Part shown: one piece after another, positions 22,809 to 33,200 of the stretch
How positions within the stretch are numbered: the first letter of the stretch is position 1
Layout of the letters: each line of letters opens with the position of its first letter
Assembly (NCBI GenBank): GCA_030704615.1
Contig: CM060733.1
Span: 42,098,001-42,162,000 of the forward strand
Length of the DNA: 64,000 bases
Direction: 5' to 3'
DNA from: Takakia lepidozioides
Taxonomy: Eukaryota > Streptophyta > Takakiopsida > Takakiales > Takakiaceae
Made by a program: the position numbers and the translations under genes
The notes under the pieces: generated by a model
The model's input: only the letters and a program-made list of their open reading frames with translations
Database searches by the model: none
Told to the model about the DNA's origin: nothing

Positions 22809-24605
22809 ATGGGGTCGGGCAAGCCGAAGCGAAAGCGGAATGGCCCAAAAGATGATGATCCCGGTGAGCCCGATGGGGGCGGCGTGTCACCGAGGCGGCC
22901 GTTTGAGGAAGCGATGCATGTTTCCGAAAACGAGGCTGCCCAAGAGCGGGAGGAATCCGAGGAGTCGGAGCCCGAGGAATCCTTGAGAGCTCCGACAAAC
23001 CAAGAGATGCCTCCCATGCCGGCAGCCTTTTGGGAAGGGTTGTTGGCGCAGTTTGGCGGGACGTTGAAAGACGTGTTGAAGGCGGCTAATGCCACTTCCA
23101 CTAAGGCAAAGTTTAAGGTGAAGCCTAAGGAACCCGGCACCTTCGAGGGCATCCAAAATCGGAAGGCACTCAACACCTGGCTCTTGGAGCTGGAGCAGTA
23201 CTTCCGGGCGGCCAAGTTGAGTGACGAGGATCGCGTGGAAGTGGCTCCCACCTATTTGAGGGGCTATGCTCAACAATGGTGGCAGAAACGCCTTCACGAC
23301 CGAGGTCCAAGTCCGGAAACCTTGAACTGGAGTGGGTTCAAGGAACTGTTGAAGAGACAGTTTGTGCCCCTCAACGCGTCCTAGCTTGCCTGGGACAAGA
23401 TGAGGAATTTGAAGCAAACAGATGACATTCGGGGGTATGTCCAGGCTTTCAATGTGTTGTTGCTCGAAGTCGCGGACATGGCAGAACCAGAAATGGTCTT
23501 CAACTTTGTGGCGGGACTGGCCCCATGGGCCAGGCGGAAGTTGGAGGAGAAGCCACCCAAGACTTTGAACGAGGCAATTGAGAGGGCTGAATGTTTCTCG
23601 GATGTCCCTAGGGGTGAAAGACAAGGCCGTACGGAGCTGAACCACAAGAAGATTCGGCGGGAAGGTGACTCCTTCCGACCGGAAAAGAAGTGGGATAGGC
23701 CACGCGGCAAAAATGGCACGTGGAAATCGAAGGGAGGGCCTTCACACGTCAAGGCGGCACCCGGTGCTCCGAAAGGAAAAGCGGGTGGAGCGGCTTATGG
23801 CGGACAGAAGGCGACCTTTGATGGAGTGTGTTTCAATTGCGGGGAGCCCGGGCACATGGCCAAGAAGTGCACGAAGCCCCGGCAATTGAACATGACTCGG
23901 GCGACCACGGAGCTGTCGGAAGATACCATCAGTCGCTTGGTGGAAGCGGTGGTCGCCAGGACTTGCAAGGTAGGCAAATTTTCTTGTGAGTTGTATCAGG
24001 AAACTGGCGCCTTACGAAAAGGGAGTCAGTTATTGTTCGTGGATGGGATAATATCCGGAACTAATGTGTCGTTGTTGGTGGACACAGGAGCGTCGCACTC
24101 CTTCATGACACCGGCAACGGCACAAAAGCTGGGACTCCCGACAAGTGATGTGGGGGCCTCTATTGAGGTGCGTTCTGCCAAAGGAGAACCACAGTTGGCG
24201 ACAAGGTTGGCGATTGATGTTCCTCTTCAACTGGGGAGTTGGGAGGGACGTGAGAACTTCACCATCTGCGAGATCGATGGAGTAGATCTCATTTTAGGGA
24301 TGACCTTTTTGAGCAAATCCGGAGCGGTCATAGATGGCCGCAAGAGAGTAGTCACGCTGCCATGTGGGAATGGTGGCGAGGTCTTACGAGTGTCGGAAAC
24401 GCCCAAATCCGTGGGAGGGCGAATAAACCTTCTGTCAGCAAGGGAGTGGGCCGTGGAGGAGGCACACGAACCCCAGTTCTTGCTTTACATTAGAGAAGTG
24501 AAGGGAGAAGGCGATGGGGAGCCGAGCCCAGATTGGATCAAGGGGATTTTGGAGAAATACCAGGATGTGATGCCGGAGGATTTACCAAGCGGCTTGCCAC
24601 CGTGA
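22809..24605 (+). pseudogene. gag: Family B gag and protease, copy 1 (two in-frame stops)
   Basis: The start is the ATG of MGSGKPKRKRNGPKDDD. Capsid-like sequence (TFEGIQNRKALNTWLLELEQ region, about 23140-23200; GYAQQWWQKRL) continues to a TAG at 23382, where copy 2 has TGG. The frame reopens to 24605 with the retrotransposon gag tail, one zinc knuckle CFNCGEPGHMAKKC (about 23830) and the aspartic protease LLVDTGASHSF (about 24073). A second stop, TGA at 24603, replaces what is probably an Arg codon before GVDHKIE. All parts are in one frame, so the ancestor made a single polyprotein. Confidence 0.85.
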
Positions 24606-25423
24606 AGAGGAGTTGACCACAAGATTGAGGTGATACCGGGATCGGAACCGCCTGCCAAGGCGCCCTACCGGTTGAGCCACAGAGAGTTGGTCGAGCTGAA
24701 GACTCAGCTCAAGGATCTAATGTCAAAGGGGTACATCCGGCCGAGTAAGTCACCTTACGGAGCCCCGGTGCTATTTGAAGACAAGAAGGATGGGACGCTG
24801 CGGATGTGTGTCGATTACAGGGCTCTGAATAAGGTGACTATCAAAAACCGGTACCCTTTGCCAAGGATCGACGACCTCTTCGATCGGTTGGCAGGAGCAA
24901 AGTATTTCAGCCGGATCAGGATGGGATCAAAATGGATGACAGAAAGGTGAGGGTGATCTTGGACTGGGAGCCTCCGACTTCGGTCCCGGGAGTGCGATCC
25001 TTCCTAGGACTCGCCTCCTATTACCGGAAGTATGTGAGAAATTTCGCCAAGATCGCGGGGCCGCTGTCGGACCTTCTGTGTAAATCTAAAGTCTGGGCAT
25101 GGAACACCTTTTGTGGTCAAGCTTTTGCTGAATTGAAGCAGCGGATGGCGGAAGCTCCAGTCTTGAAAATCCCGGAGTTCGATCGTCCGTTCGAGATACA
25201 TACAGATGCGTCAGACTTCGCGATTGGGGGTGTACTGATGCAAGATGGACGTCCAGTGGCTTACGAAAGTAAGAAACTGAATAAAGTGGAGCGACGGTGG
25301 CCGACGCACGAAAAAGAGATGAAGGCGATGGTGCATTGCCTTGAACTTTGGCGCCACTATGTTGGTTCCAACCCCGTGAAGGTGTTCACGGACAATGTCA
25401 CAGTGAAGTATTTTGCCACGTAG
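24606..25423 (+). pseudogene. pol: Family B reverse transcriptase/RNase H, copy 1, with catalytic core deleted
   Basis: The RT N-terminus is present ([53 protein letters not shown]). At about 24918-24930 it jumps to a thumb/connection segment ([36 protein letters not shown]). The palm strand with the YxDD box and its surroundings, over 100 residues in relatives, is absent, and the frame shifts. RNase H follows (HTDASDFAIGGVLMQDG, EKEMKAMVHCLELWRHY, FTDNVTVKYF) to a TAG at 25421. Reverse transcription by this copy is not possible. Confidence 0.85.
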
Positions 25424-25429
25424 CCCAAG

Positions 25430-27025
25430 TTGTCCCCAAAACAACTTAGGTGGCAAGATACTTTGGCGGTGTTCGACGTGGATATCCAGTACAAACCGGG
25501 ACGGGACAATGTGGTGGCCGATGCTTTAAGTAGAAAGCAGCAGCTCTTGTTGGTGTACAAGGACGAGACGGCGCTCCAAAGGAAGATCCGGAAGGTTTGC
25601 CGGAAGGATGAGCTGGCAAAGTCCGTGATGCAGGACTTGAGAATGGGGGTTAAATCGCAGTTCCACTTGCAAAAAGGGTTGCTCCGGTATAAGCAAAAGC
25701 GTCTCTACGTGCCGAAGGGAAGGATCAGAGATAGCCTCTTGAGAGAATGCCATGATAGCCCGCTTGCGGGCCACGGCGGAGCCAAGCGCACTGCGGCACT
25801 CCTGAAGAAAGAGTATTTCTGGCCCAAACTGAGGGAGGAGGCAGAGGAGTATATCAAGACATGCACCACATGCCAACAAAACCGGAGCGAGTACAAAAAG
25901 CAAGCAGGGCTGTTACAACCCTTGCCGATTCCAGAGGGGACTTGGGAAAGCGTCTCGATGGATTTCATGACTGCTATGTCGCTGTCAAAAGAATTCGATG
26001 CAATCATGGTGGTGGTGGATAGGTTCAGTAAAATGGGCCATTTCATCCCTACCAAGGAGACGGCAACGGCGCAGGAGACAGGGCGACTTTACTTCGCCCA
26101 CGTCTTAAAACATCATGGAGTCCCGAAGGATATTGTCTCGGATCGCGATCCAAAGTTTACGAGTAAATTTTGGAGGACACTTTGGAAGAAGATGGGGACG
26201 AGACTGAAGATGAGCACCGCCTTCCGACCTACGACGGACGGCCAAACGGAAAGAGTGAATTCCGTAGTGAAGCAATTCTTGCGGAATTACGTGTCGGCAG
26301 ACCAATCAGACTGGATGGAACACTTAGACGCGGCAGAGTTCTGTTATAATAACACAGAACACTCCGCAACGGGAGTTTCCCCTTTCGTGTTGGTCTATGG
26401 AAAAGCACCTCTGGTGCCGACAAGTTGGGCCGCCCAGGACGTTGAGGAACCGGCAGTAGCGGCAGTACTGGAAGAACGCGAGCGTTTGTTGAAGCTCGCA
26501 AAGTACAATATTGCCAAAGCTAGGAAACGGTATGAAAGGCAGGCAAATCGGAAGCGGAGGGAAGTGAAGTTTGAGGCAGGCACAGAGGTCTGGTTGAACA
26601 TCAAGAATTTCCGACTACCTCCGGAAGCGAGTCCGAAGTTCGTACCTCCGTATGCGGGACCCTTTCGCATTCGGAAGGTTATGAATGAGGATGTGTATGA
26701 ATTGGAGCTGCCGGCAAACAGCAAGGTGCACCCAGTATTCCATGTCTCCCTTTTGAAGCCTTACTTCAAAAATGAAGCGCGTCCAAATCGGCATCAAGTG
26801 TTGCGTCCGCCACCTATGCTGTTGGATCATGAAAATGAACCTGAGTACGAGGTGGAGGCAATACTTAAGTCAATGAGGTTCAGGAACCGAGAAACGGAGT
26901 ATCTCATCAAATGGAAGGGCTATCATCATGTGGAGGCATCTTGGGTGCGTGCCTCAGAAATGGGAAACGCATCCGAGGCTGTTGCAGCTTTCGAAGGGCG
27001 ACCTCAAAAGCGGAAGAAGCGTTGA
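25430..27025 (+). CDS. int: Family B integrase with C-terminal chromodomain, copy 1 (open fragment of pol)
   Basis: This 531-residue open stretch continues the RNase H frame after the stop at 25421, so its apparent start is not a real one. Features in order: end of RNase H (KPGRDNVVADALSR), the HHCC zinc site (H..H then CTTCQQN, about 25865), and the catalytic core with D in SMDFMTAM, D in VSDRDPKF and E in TDGQTERVN. Next are the GPY-like part (PPYAGPFRIRKV, NSKVHPVFHVSLLKPY) and a chromodomain (YEVEAILKSM ... YLIKWKGYHHVEASWV, about 26848-26960). The chromodomain is known in chromoviruses to steer insertion to marked chromatin. It ends at the TGA at 27023. Confidence 0.9.
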   Translation: MSPKQLRWQDTLAVFDVDIQYKPGRDNVVADALSRKQQLLLVYKDETALQRKIRKVCRKDELAKSVMQDLRMGVKSQFHLQKGLLRYKQKRLYVPKGRIRDSLLRECHDSPLAGHGGAKRTAALLKKEYFWPKLREEAEEYIKTCTTCQQNRSEYKKQAGLLQPLPIPEGTWESVSMDFMTAMSLSKEFDAIMVVVDRFSKMGHFIPTKETATAQETGRLYFAHVLKHHGVPKDIVSDRDPKFTSKFWRTLWKKMGTRLKMSTAFRPTTDGQTERVNSVVKQFLRNYVSADQSDWMEHLDAAEFCYNNTEHSATGVSPFVLVYGKAPLVPTSWAAQDVEEPAVAAVLEERERLLKLAKYNIAKARKRYERQANRKRREVKFEAGTEVWLNIKNFRLPPEASPKFVPPYAGPFRIRKVMNEDVYELELPANSKVHPVFHVSLLKPYFKNEARPNRHQVLRPPPMLLDHENEPEYEVEAILKSMRFRNRETEYLIKWKGYHHVEASWVRASEMGNASEAVAAFEGRPQKRKKR

Positions 27026-27059
27026 TAGGGACATCAACCTTGGAGCGTGGGGGAGGAAA

Positions 27060-27692
27060 TGCATGCTTAGCCCGGTTTAGCTAGCTCAGTAATCCGATTG
27101 CAAAAACTTGTATTGTACAAAAATTTGTTATAAAGGAAATGGGTTCCAAATATTGTGCATCCTATTGTGTTTGGAATGGTGATGCATGGTGTGATTGGCT
27201 AGTGTGTAGAATGCATGCTAGCTTACAAAAGTGGGAGAGGTAAATTGGGTTAATCGTGTGTTTGCGCAGTGCCGAAATCAGGTGATTCCCATCCAAGGGG
27301 CAAGGAAACTTGCGCCTTCTTTGGGAGTTCACGTGCTAGTGCGCACCTGGCGCGTGCGCGTACTATAACTACGCTACCGAGGGGGTTGCCTTGTAGTGCG
27401 GGCTAACGCGGAAGCTACGTGCTTCCGTTCACGTACTATAATCGTGTAGCCTCGGGACGAAGTCGTAGTGCGGCTTCGGCGTGTTCCCGTACCTCAGGCC
27501 AGCATTCCAAGGCGGACCCAATTGTAGTGATTGGGGCGCACGGTTGGTTCAAGGTTATCTTCCTAGTCAAAGAGGGTTCCAGGTGAACCCTTGCTCAAGG
27601 TGATGCCAAAAGCGGCATCATGAGCGATCGCAAGCAATGTTGTTGCAGTAAGGCGATTCGATCCTCGGGGAGGATCGTTCCTTGGCCTTGAA
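27060..27692 (+). repeat. Left part of the 3' LTR of family B, copy 1
   Basis: It starts TGCATGC right after the purine-rich GTGGGGGAGGAA. It contains a direct repeat around GTACTATAA (about 27360 and 27433). It is cut at 27692 (CCTTGAA) by the G-run of the transposon end; the LTR resumes at 46375 and ends at 47347, giving an LTR of roughly 1.6 kb. Confidence 0.65.
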
Positions 27693-27760
27693 GGGGGGCT
27701 ACTATTTCATGAGCGGCATGAGCATGAGCGGAAAAAAAAAAAGCATGAGCAGACCATTGT
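27693..27760 (+). repeat. Left terminal inverted repeat with CATGAGC units
   Basis: GGGGGGCTA, CTATTTCATGAGC, then GGCATGAGCATGAGCGG, an A-run and GCATGAGCAG. The subterminal CATGAGC repeats are shared with the ends at 17170-17233 and 46320-46374. Confidence 0.75.
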
Positions 27761-27914
27761 GAGTCCACGGAAATAGGGTTAGGAGGCACGGAAATAGGGT
27801 CATGTGAAGTTGGAATGTGGCACCAGTGGACTTGAAATGCAACATTTTATTGCAAATTTTGTGGCAAGCCACGTCTATACAAGTGTGTTCTAACTGTCAT
27901 AGCCGGAATGGGCA

Positions 27915-28373
27915 CTACTCTCCTACACCCTCCGAGGAACTTGCCCCACCTTCTTCCTCATCCCCCTCATCCCCCTCATCCTCCAAGCTCTGTGATGCAT
28001 CAGTTCCACTATGCCTCTCAAAAATCCCGTCCTCTCCTTGGGGGACTGTCCACCTCACCTCCTGGGAATCTTCTGCGTCTTCTCCCCCACTTTCCTCAGC
28101 AGAATCCAACACAAATCTACGAGCCCGACGGGCTCTAATAGCTGCTGCCTCCTCCCTCATCTTCATTTTCTTGAGGCTTGCCTCGTCTAAAATCTGCTGT
28201 ACACGACTACGTTCGGAACACCTCCTAATGGACACCGAAGCAAGCCGGGCAGCATAAGTAGGAAGGATGTACTCCCTTTCTGGACTAGGCATGAAATCCC
28301 CCCTGGCAAAAAAAGCACGTTCCTCCTGCCCATGAACTCCGGTATAGACGTCCCTCCGGCAGTACTTGGCATC
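27915..28373 (-). pseudogene. Last exon-like block of the methyltransferase-like gene
   Basis: On the minus strand an acceptor (CTGTAG) before 28373 opens a frame DAKYCRRDVYTGVHG ... FFARGD ... YILPTYAARLASVSIRR, then a basic segment (ASLKKMKMREEAAAIRARR) and a long acidic tail (EESGGEDAED ... EDEGDEGDEEE) ending with a stop at 27915. The block lines up with the last exon of the partial paralogue at 600-847. The phase does not match the donor of the preceding exon (28503), so either a small indel or an unseen splice is present. The acidic tail is common in nuclear chromatin proteins. Confidence 0.5.
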
Positions 28374-28502
28374 CTACAGTAAGAACAAATCCACTTCAAG
28401 AATGTCAATACCAGCACAACCAGAAAGGGTTTTCAATGAAATAAGAGAGCGGAGGGAGGTGCCTCACAAAATCTGGAGGCAACTTACAATGCCACCACTC
28501 AC

Positions 28503-30261
28503 TCGTAAACCGGGGGCTCCTCGGCCTCGATCCCAACTTCCTCCCCCTGCTCCTTCTCGGATTTTTCCTCATCCTCCGAGGATGCCTCTTCCTCTTTCGG
28601 CAGACGTTCAGCCGCTGCAAGTTCCGAGTTGTGGAGGGCAGTATCTGGCTCGAAGGCAAACACATGCCTGTCGGACAACGTCCCTGCCCACATTGAAGCA
28701 CCTGAGGAACAAAGCGGGCGGTTAATAGCTTGCGGCATGCAATTGCAATGGGGCCAGGGGACAAACTGAGCACGTGAAGGCTTACCCGTGCCGCATGTGA
28801 GGTCCAGAATCCGCCCTTGGACATCCGAGCACGTCTCCATGAGGGTTTGGATGAAAGCAGGGCTTCGGGTCCGGCTGTACCGCCACGGTTTGCCTGTCTT
28901 TGTGTCCTTCGGCATACTAGAGTGGGGCACATAGTTGTAGAGGACATCGTAGGTTACAGGGTCCACAGCGGCATCAACAAGACGACCGTCGTTGCGGAAT
29001 TTGAACGTAGACCCTCTCTTCACAAAGCAATATGCCTCAAACACCAATGTCTGCACATCCAACAAAGAAGGGATCAATTCCAGGGTCTACTTAACATACA
29101 CCACAATATGAAGTGAATGCAATAGATTGATAACTTACACTTTGGCCCTCTGTTCGCAACCCCTGCGTACTGATGCAGAACCATTTTCTGAGGAGGACCG
29201 GGGTGACACTTTTCGGTGTCCACCTTGCCACCGCATTCTCTGTGGTCTTCCCTCTCGTGGCAAGGACAACCACACATCCACCGTCATCCAGAAGCATCCC
29301 CGCCAGCCCAAACCCGGCTTTCCAGTAGTCCTCAGTAAACCTGTTCCAGGTGGGCACACCATCCAGGCCCTCCAGCAGCTCCCCATCTGGAATGTCGAGG
29401 AGAATCATGTCGCAAGCTCTCTCCACCTCAACCCCCCCCCCCCCCCGAGTGCTCTTGCAATTCGTGCTCACAACCGTGAAGAATTCCATCATGGCTTCAA
29501 AACCAGGGGTGTCTTTAGGCTCTGTACCGCCAGCCCTCTTCTTGGCTTTCCCCTTCTGCTCCGCCAGAGACTTGTTGTGTGCCACCTTCTTCGCCCTGGC
29601 AGCGAGAGCGTCAAGGAAGCTCTCATTGACGCGTTGGATGATGGTTGGAGGTTCTAGCTTTGGCCTGTGCGTAAACGTCACCGCCGAATACCGCCGTGTA
29701 GGCTCGCCCTCAAATGCCAACTTCTTGGCAGAGCCAGTCCCACTCCGAACTGACTTGGGAACCCGGACGACCGGTGACTGGGTAGGAGCAACAGCAGTCG
29801 AAGGACCTTGAACGAAGTCATCGTCCGAGTCACTCTCTTGGGTCCCCTCCTGTGCCTCCTCCGATGCCCCGATGGTTTTCTTCTTTTTGGGTGTTACTGC
29901 AGTCACCTGTTTCCTTGTCCTTTTCCTTTGACCTTTACTCTTCTCATGCAATTTCTCCCGAATTCCTGCCTGAGCAAGCTCTGCCGCTTTCCTGGAGTTC
30001 GCAAGCGCTTTTGCACCCAACGGAGGCAGCGGAGCCCGGTTTCGTCGGAATTCAGCATCCAGCTTCAATTGAAATTCGGATGGGTCGAGCGAGCCGGGCG
30101 GAAGGTCCACATACCAAGGGCAATCACGCAAATGTTCTAGATGCCACTCCTTCACAATATCGTCAGTGTACATGGAGTCAACCCCAGGGTTCCTCCGTGC
30201 CAGGAAGAATGGTGGCTCGAAAGACAGATGACCTTTCTCCAAAAGGGAGAACTTACAGTAC
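28503..30261 (-). CDS. N4/N6 DNA-methyltransferase-like module, three in-phase exons
   Basis: Exons on the minus strand: 30261-29139, 29050-28786 and 28701-28503, all with GT-AG borders and consistent phase. The first has a charged, Lys-rich linker (KGQRKRTRKQ, TPKKKKTIG) and then CDMILLDIPDGELLEG and GGCVVVLATRGK, which sit where motif IV (DPPY class) and the next strand lie in N4/N6 amino-methyltransferases. The second has RSPAFIQTLMET and ILDLTCGTG, like motif X and the SAM-binding motif I. The third continues ASMWAG and DRHVFAFEPD (acidic end of motif II). The order IV then I is that of the beta class, common in bacteria and phages. The catalytic DPPY reads DIPD, so activity is doubtful and it may only bind DNA or SAM. 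It sits downstream of ParB-like exons across a satellite-filled intron. Confidence 0.55.
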
Positions 30262-30284
30262 CTGCATTCATAAAAAACACAATG

Positions 30285-33200
30285 AGGTCCGAAAATGGCT
30301 AAGTCCCTGAACGGCAATAGGGCCTACAACTGGAATATGGCGCCGAATTTCCACTTCAGGGCCAGCCAGTCTAGGGACTTAGCCCGAAAATGGCTAAGTC
30401 CCTGAACGGCAATACGGCCTGCAACTGGAATATGGCGCCGAATTTCCACTTCAGGGCCAGCCAGTCTAGGGACTTAGCCCGAAAATGGCTAAGTCCCTGA
30501 ACGGCAATACGGCCTGGAACTGGAAAATGGCGCCGAATTTCCAGTTCAGGGCCAGCCAGTCTAGGGACTTAAGCCCGAAAATGGCTAAGTCCCTGGACGG
30601 CAATAGGGCCTAGAACTGGAAAACGGCGCCGAATTTCCAGTTCCGGGCCAGCCACACTAGGGACTTAGCCCGAAAATGGCTAAGTCCCTGAACGGCAATA
30701 GGGCCTACAACTGGAATATGGCGCCGAATTTCCACTTCAGGGCCAGCCAGTCTAGGGACTTAGCCCGAAAATGGCTAAGTCCCTGAACGGCAATAGGGCC
30801 TACAACTGGAATATGGCGCCGAATTTCCACTTCAGGGCCAGCCAGTCTAGGGACTTAGCCCGAAAATGGCTAAGTCCCTGAACGGCAATACGGCCTGCAA
30901 CTGGAATATGGCGCCGAATTTCCACTTCAGGGCCAGCCAGTCTAGGGACTTAGCCCGAAAATGGCTAAGTCCCTGAACGGCAATACGGCCTGGAACTGGA
31001 AAATGGCGCCGAATTTCCAGTTCAGGGCCAGCCAGTCTAGGGACTTAAGCCCGAAAATGGCTAAGTCCCTGGACGGCAATAGGGCCTAGAACTGGAAAAC
31101 GGCGCCGAATTTCCAGTTCCGGGCCAGCCACACTAGGGACTTAGCCCGAAAATGGCTAAGTCCCTGAACGGCAATAGGGCCTACAACTGGAATATGGCGC
31201 CGAATTTCCACTTCAGGGCCAGCCAGTCTAGGGACTTAGCCCGAAAATGGCTAAGTCCCTGAACGGCAATAGGGCCTAGAACTGGAAAACGGCGCCGAAT
31301 TTCCAGTTTCGGGCCAGCCACACTAGGGACTTAGCCCGAAAATGGCTAAGTCCCTGAACGGCAATAGGGCCTACAACTGGAATATGGCGCCGAATTTCCA
31401 CTTCAGGGCCAGCCAGTCTAGGGACTTAGCCCGAAAATGGCTAAGTCCCTGAACGGCAATACGGCCTGCAACTGGAATATGGCGCCGAATTTCCACTTCA
31501 GGGCCAGCCAGTCTAGGGACTTAGCCCGAAAATGGCTAAGTCCCTGAACGGCAATACGGCCTGGAACTGGAAAATGGCGCCGAATTTCCAGTTCAGGGCC
31601 AGCCAGTCTAGGGACTTAAGCCCGAAAATGGCTAAGTCCCTGGACGGCAATAGGGCCTAGAACTGGAAAACGGCGCCGAATTTCCAGTTCCGGGCCAGCC
31701 ACACTAGGGACTTAGCCCGAAAATGGCTAAGTCCCTGAACGGCAATAGGGCCTACAACTGGAATATGGCGCCGAATTTCCACTTCAGGGCCAGCCAGTCT
31801 AGGGACTTAGCCCGAAAATGGCTAAGTCCCTGAACGGCAATAGGGCCTAGAACTGGAAAACGGCGCCGAATTTCCAGTTTCGGGCCAGCCACACTAGGGA
31901 CTTAGCCCGAAAATGGCTAAGTCCCTGAACGGCAATAGGGCCTACAACTGGAATATGGCGCCGAATTTCCACTTCAGGGCCAGCCAGTCTAGGGACTTAG
32001 CCCGAAAATGGCTAAGTCCCTGAACGGCAATACGGCCTGCAACTGGAATATGGCGCCGAATTTCCACTTCAGGGCCAGCCAGTCTAGGGACTTAGCCCGA
32101 AAATGGCTAAGTCCCTGAACGGCAATACGGCCTGGAACTGGAAAATGGCGCCGAATTTCCAGTTCAGGGCCAGCCAGTCTAGGGACTTAAGCCCGAAAAT
32201 GGCTAAGTCCCTGGACGGCAATAGGGCCTAGAACTGGAAAACGGCGCCGAATTTCCAGTTCCGGGCCAGCCACACTAGGGACTTAGCCCGAAAATGGCTA
32301 AGTCCCTGAACGGCAATAGGGCCTACAACTGGAATATGGCGCCGAATTTCCACTTCAGGGCCAGCCAGTCTAGGGACTTAGCCCGAAAATGGCTAAGTCC
32401 CTGAACGGCAATAGGGCCTAGAACTGGAAAACGGCGCCGAATTTCCAGTTTCGGGCCAGCCACACTAGGGACTTAGCCCGAAAATGGCTAAGTCCCTGAA
32501 CGGCAATAGGGCCTACAACTGGAATATGGCGCCGAATTTCCACTTCAGGGCCAGCCAGTCTAGGGACTTAGCCCGAAAATGGCTAAGTCCCTGAACGGCA
32601 ATACGGCCTGCAACTGGAATATGGCGCCGAATTTCCACTTCAGGGCCAGCCAGTCTAGGGACTTAGCCCGAAAATGGCTAAGTCCCTGAACGGCAATACG
32701 GCCTGGAACTGGAAAATGGCGCCGAATTTCCAGTTCAGGGCCAGCCAGTCTAGGGACTTAAGCCCGAAAATGGCTAAGTCCCTGGACGGCAATAGGGCCT
32801 AGAACTGGAAAACGGCGCCGAATTTCCAGTTCCGGGCCAGCCACACTAGGGACTTAGCCCGAAAATGGCTAAGTCCCTGAACGGCAATAGGGCCTACAAC
32901 TGGAATATGGCGCCGAATTTCCACTTCAGGGCCAGCCAGTCTAGGGACTTAGCCCGAAAATGGCTAAGTCCCTGAACGGCAATAGGGCCTAGAACTGGAA
33001 AACGGCGCCGAATTTCCAGTTTCGGGCCAGCCACACTAGGGACTTAGCCCGAAAATGGCTAAGTCCCTGAACGGCAATAGGGCCTACAACTGGAATATGG
33101 CGCCGAATTTCCACTTCAGGGCCAGCCAGTCTAGGGACTTAGCCCGAAAATGGCTAAGTCCCTGAACGGCAATACGGCCTGCAACTGGAATATGGCGCCG

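Larger units (their letters stand above)
22687..27692 (+). mobile_element. Ty3/gypsy chromovirus family B, copy 1 (3' LTR interrupted at 27693, resumes at 46375)
   Basis: 5' LTR edge, primer-binding site, one gag-pol frame, polypurine tract (GTGGGGGAGGAA, about 27047) and a 3' LTR beginning TGCATGC at 27060. The LTR is split by the element at 27693-46374 and ends at 47347. The chromodomain at the integrase C-terminus places it among chromoviruses. Defects are few: stops at 23382, 24603 and 25421 and one internal RT deletion. It is a younger copy than family A copy 1 but still dead. Confidence 0.85.

Noticed and set aside
29127-30310. Plus-strand open frames opposite the methyltransferase exons
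   Set aside because: The minus-strand reading has splice sites in phase and a paralogue at 1-847; the plus-strand frames have neither.
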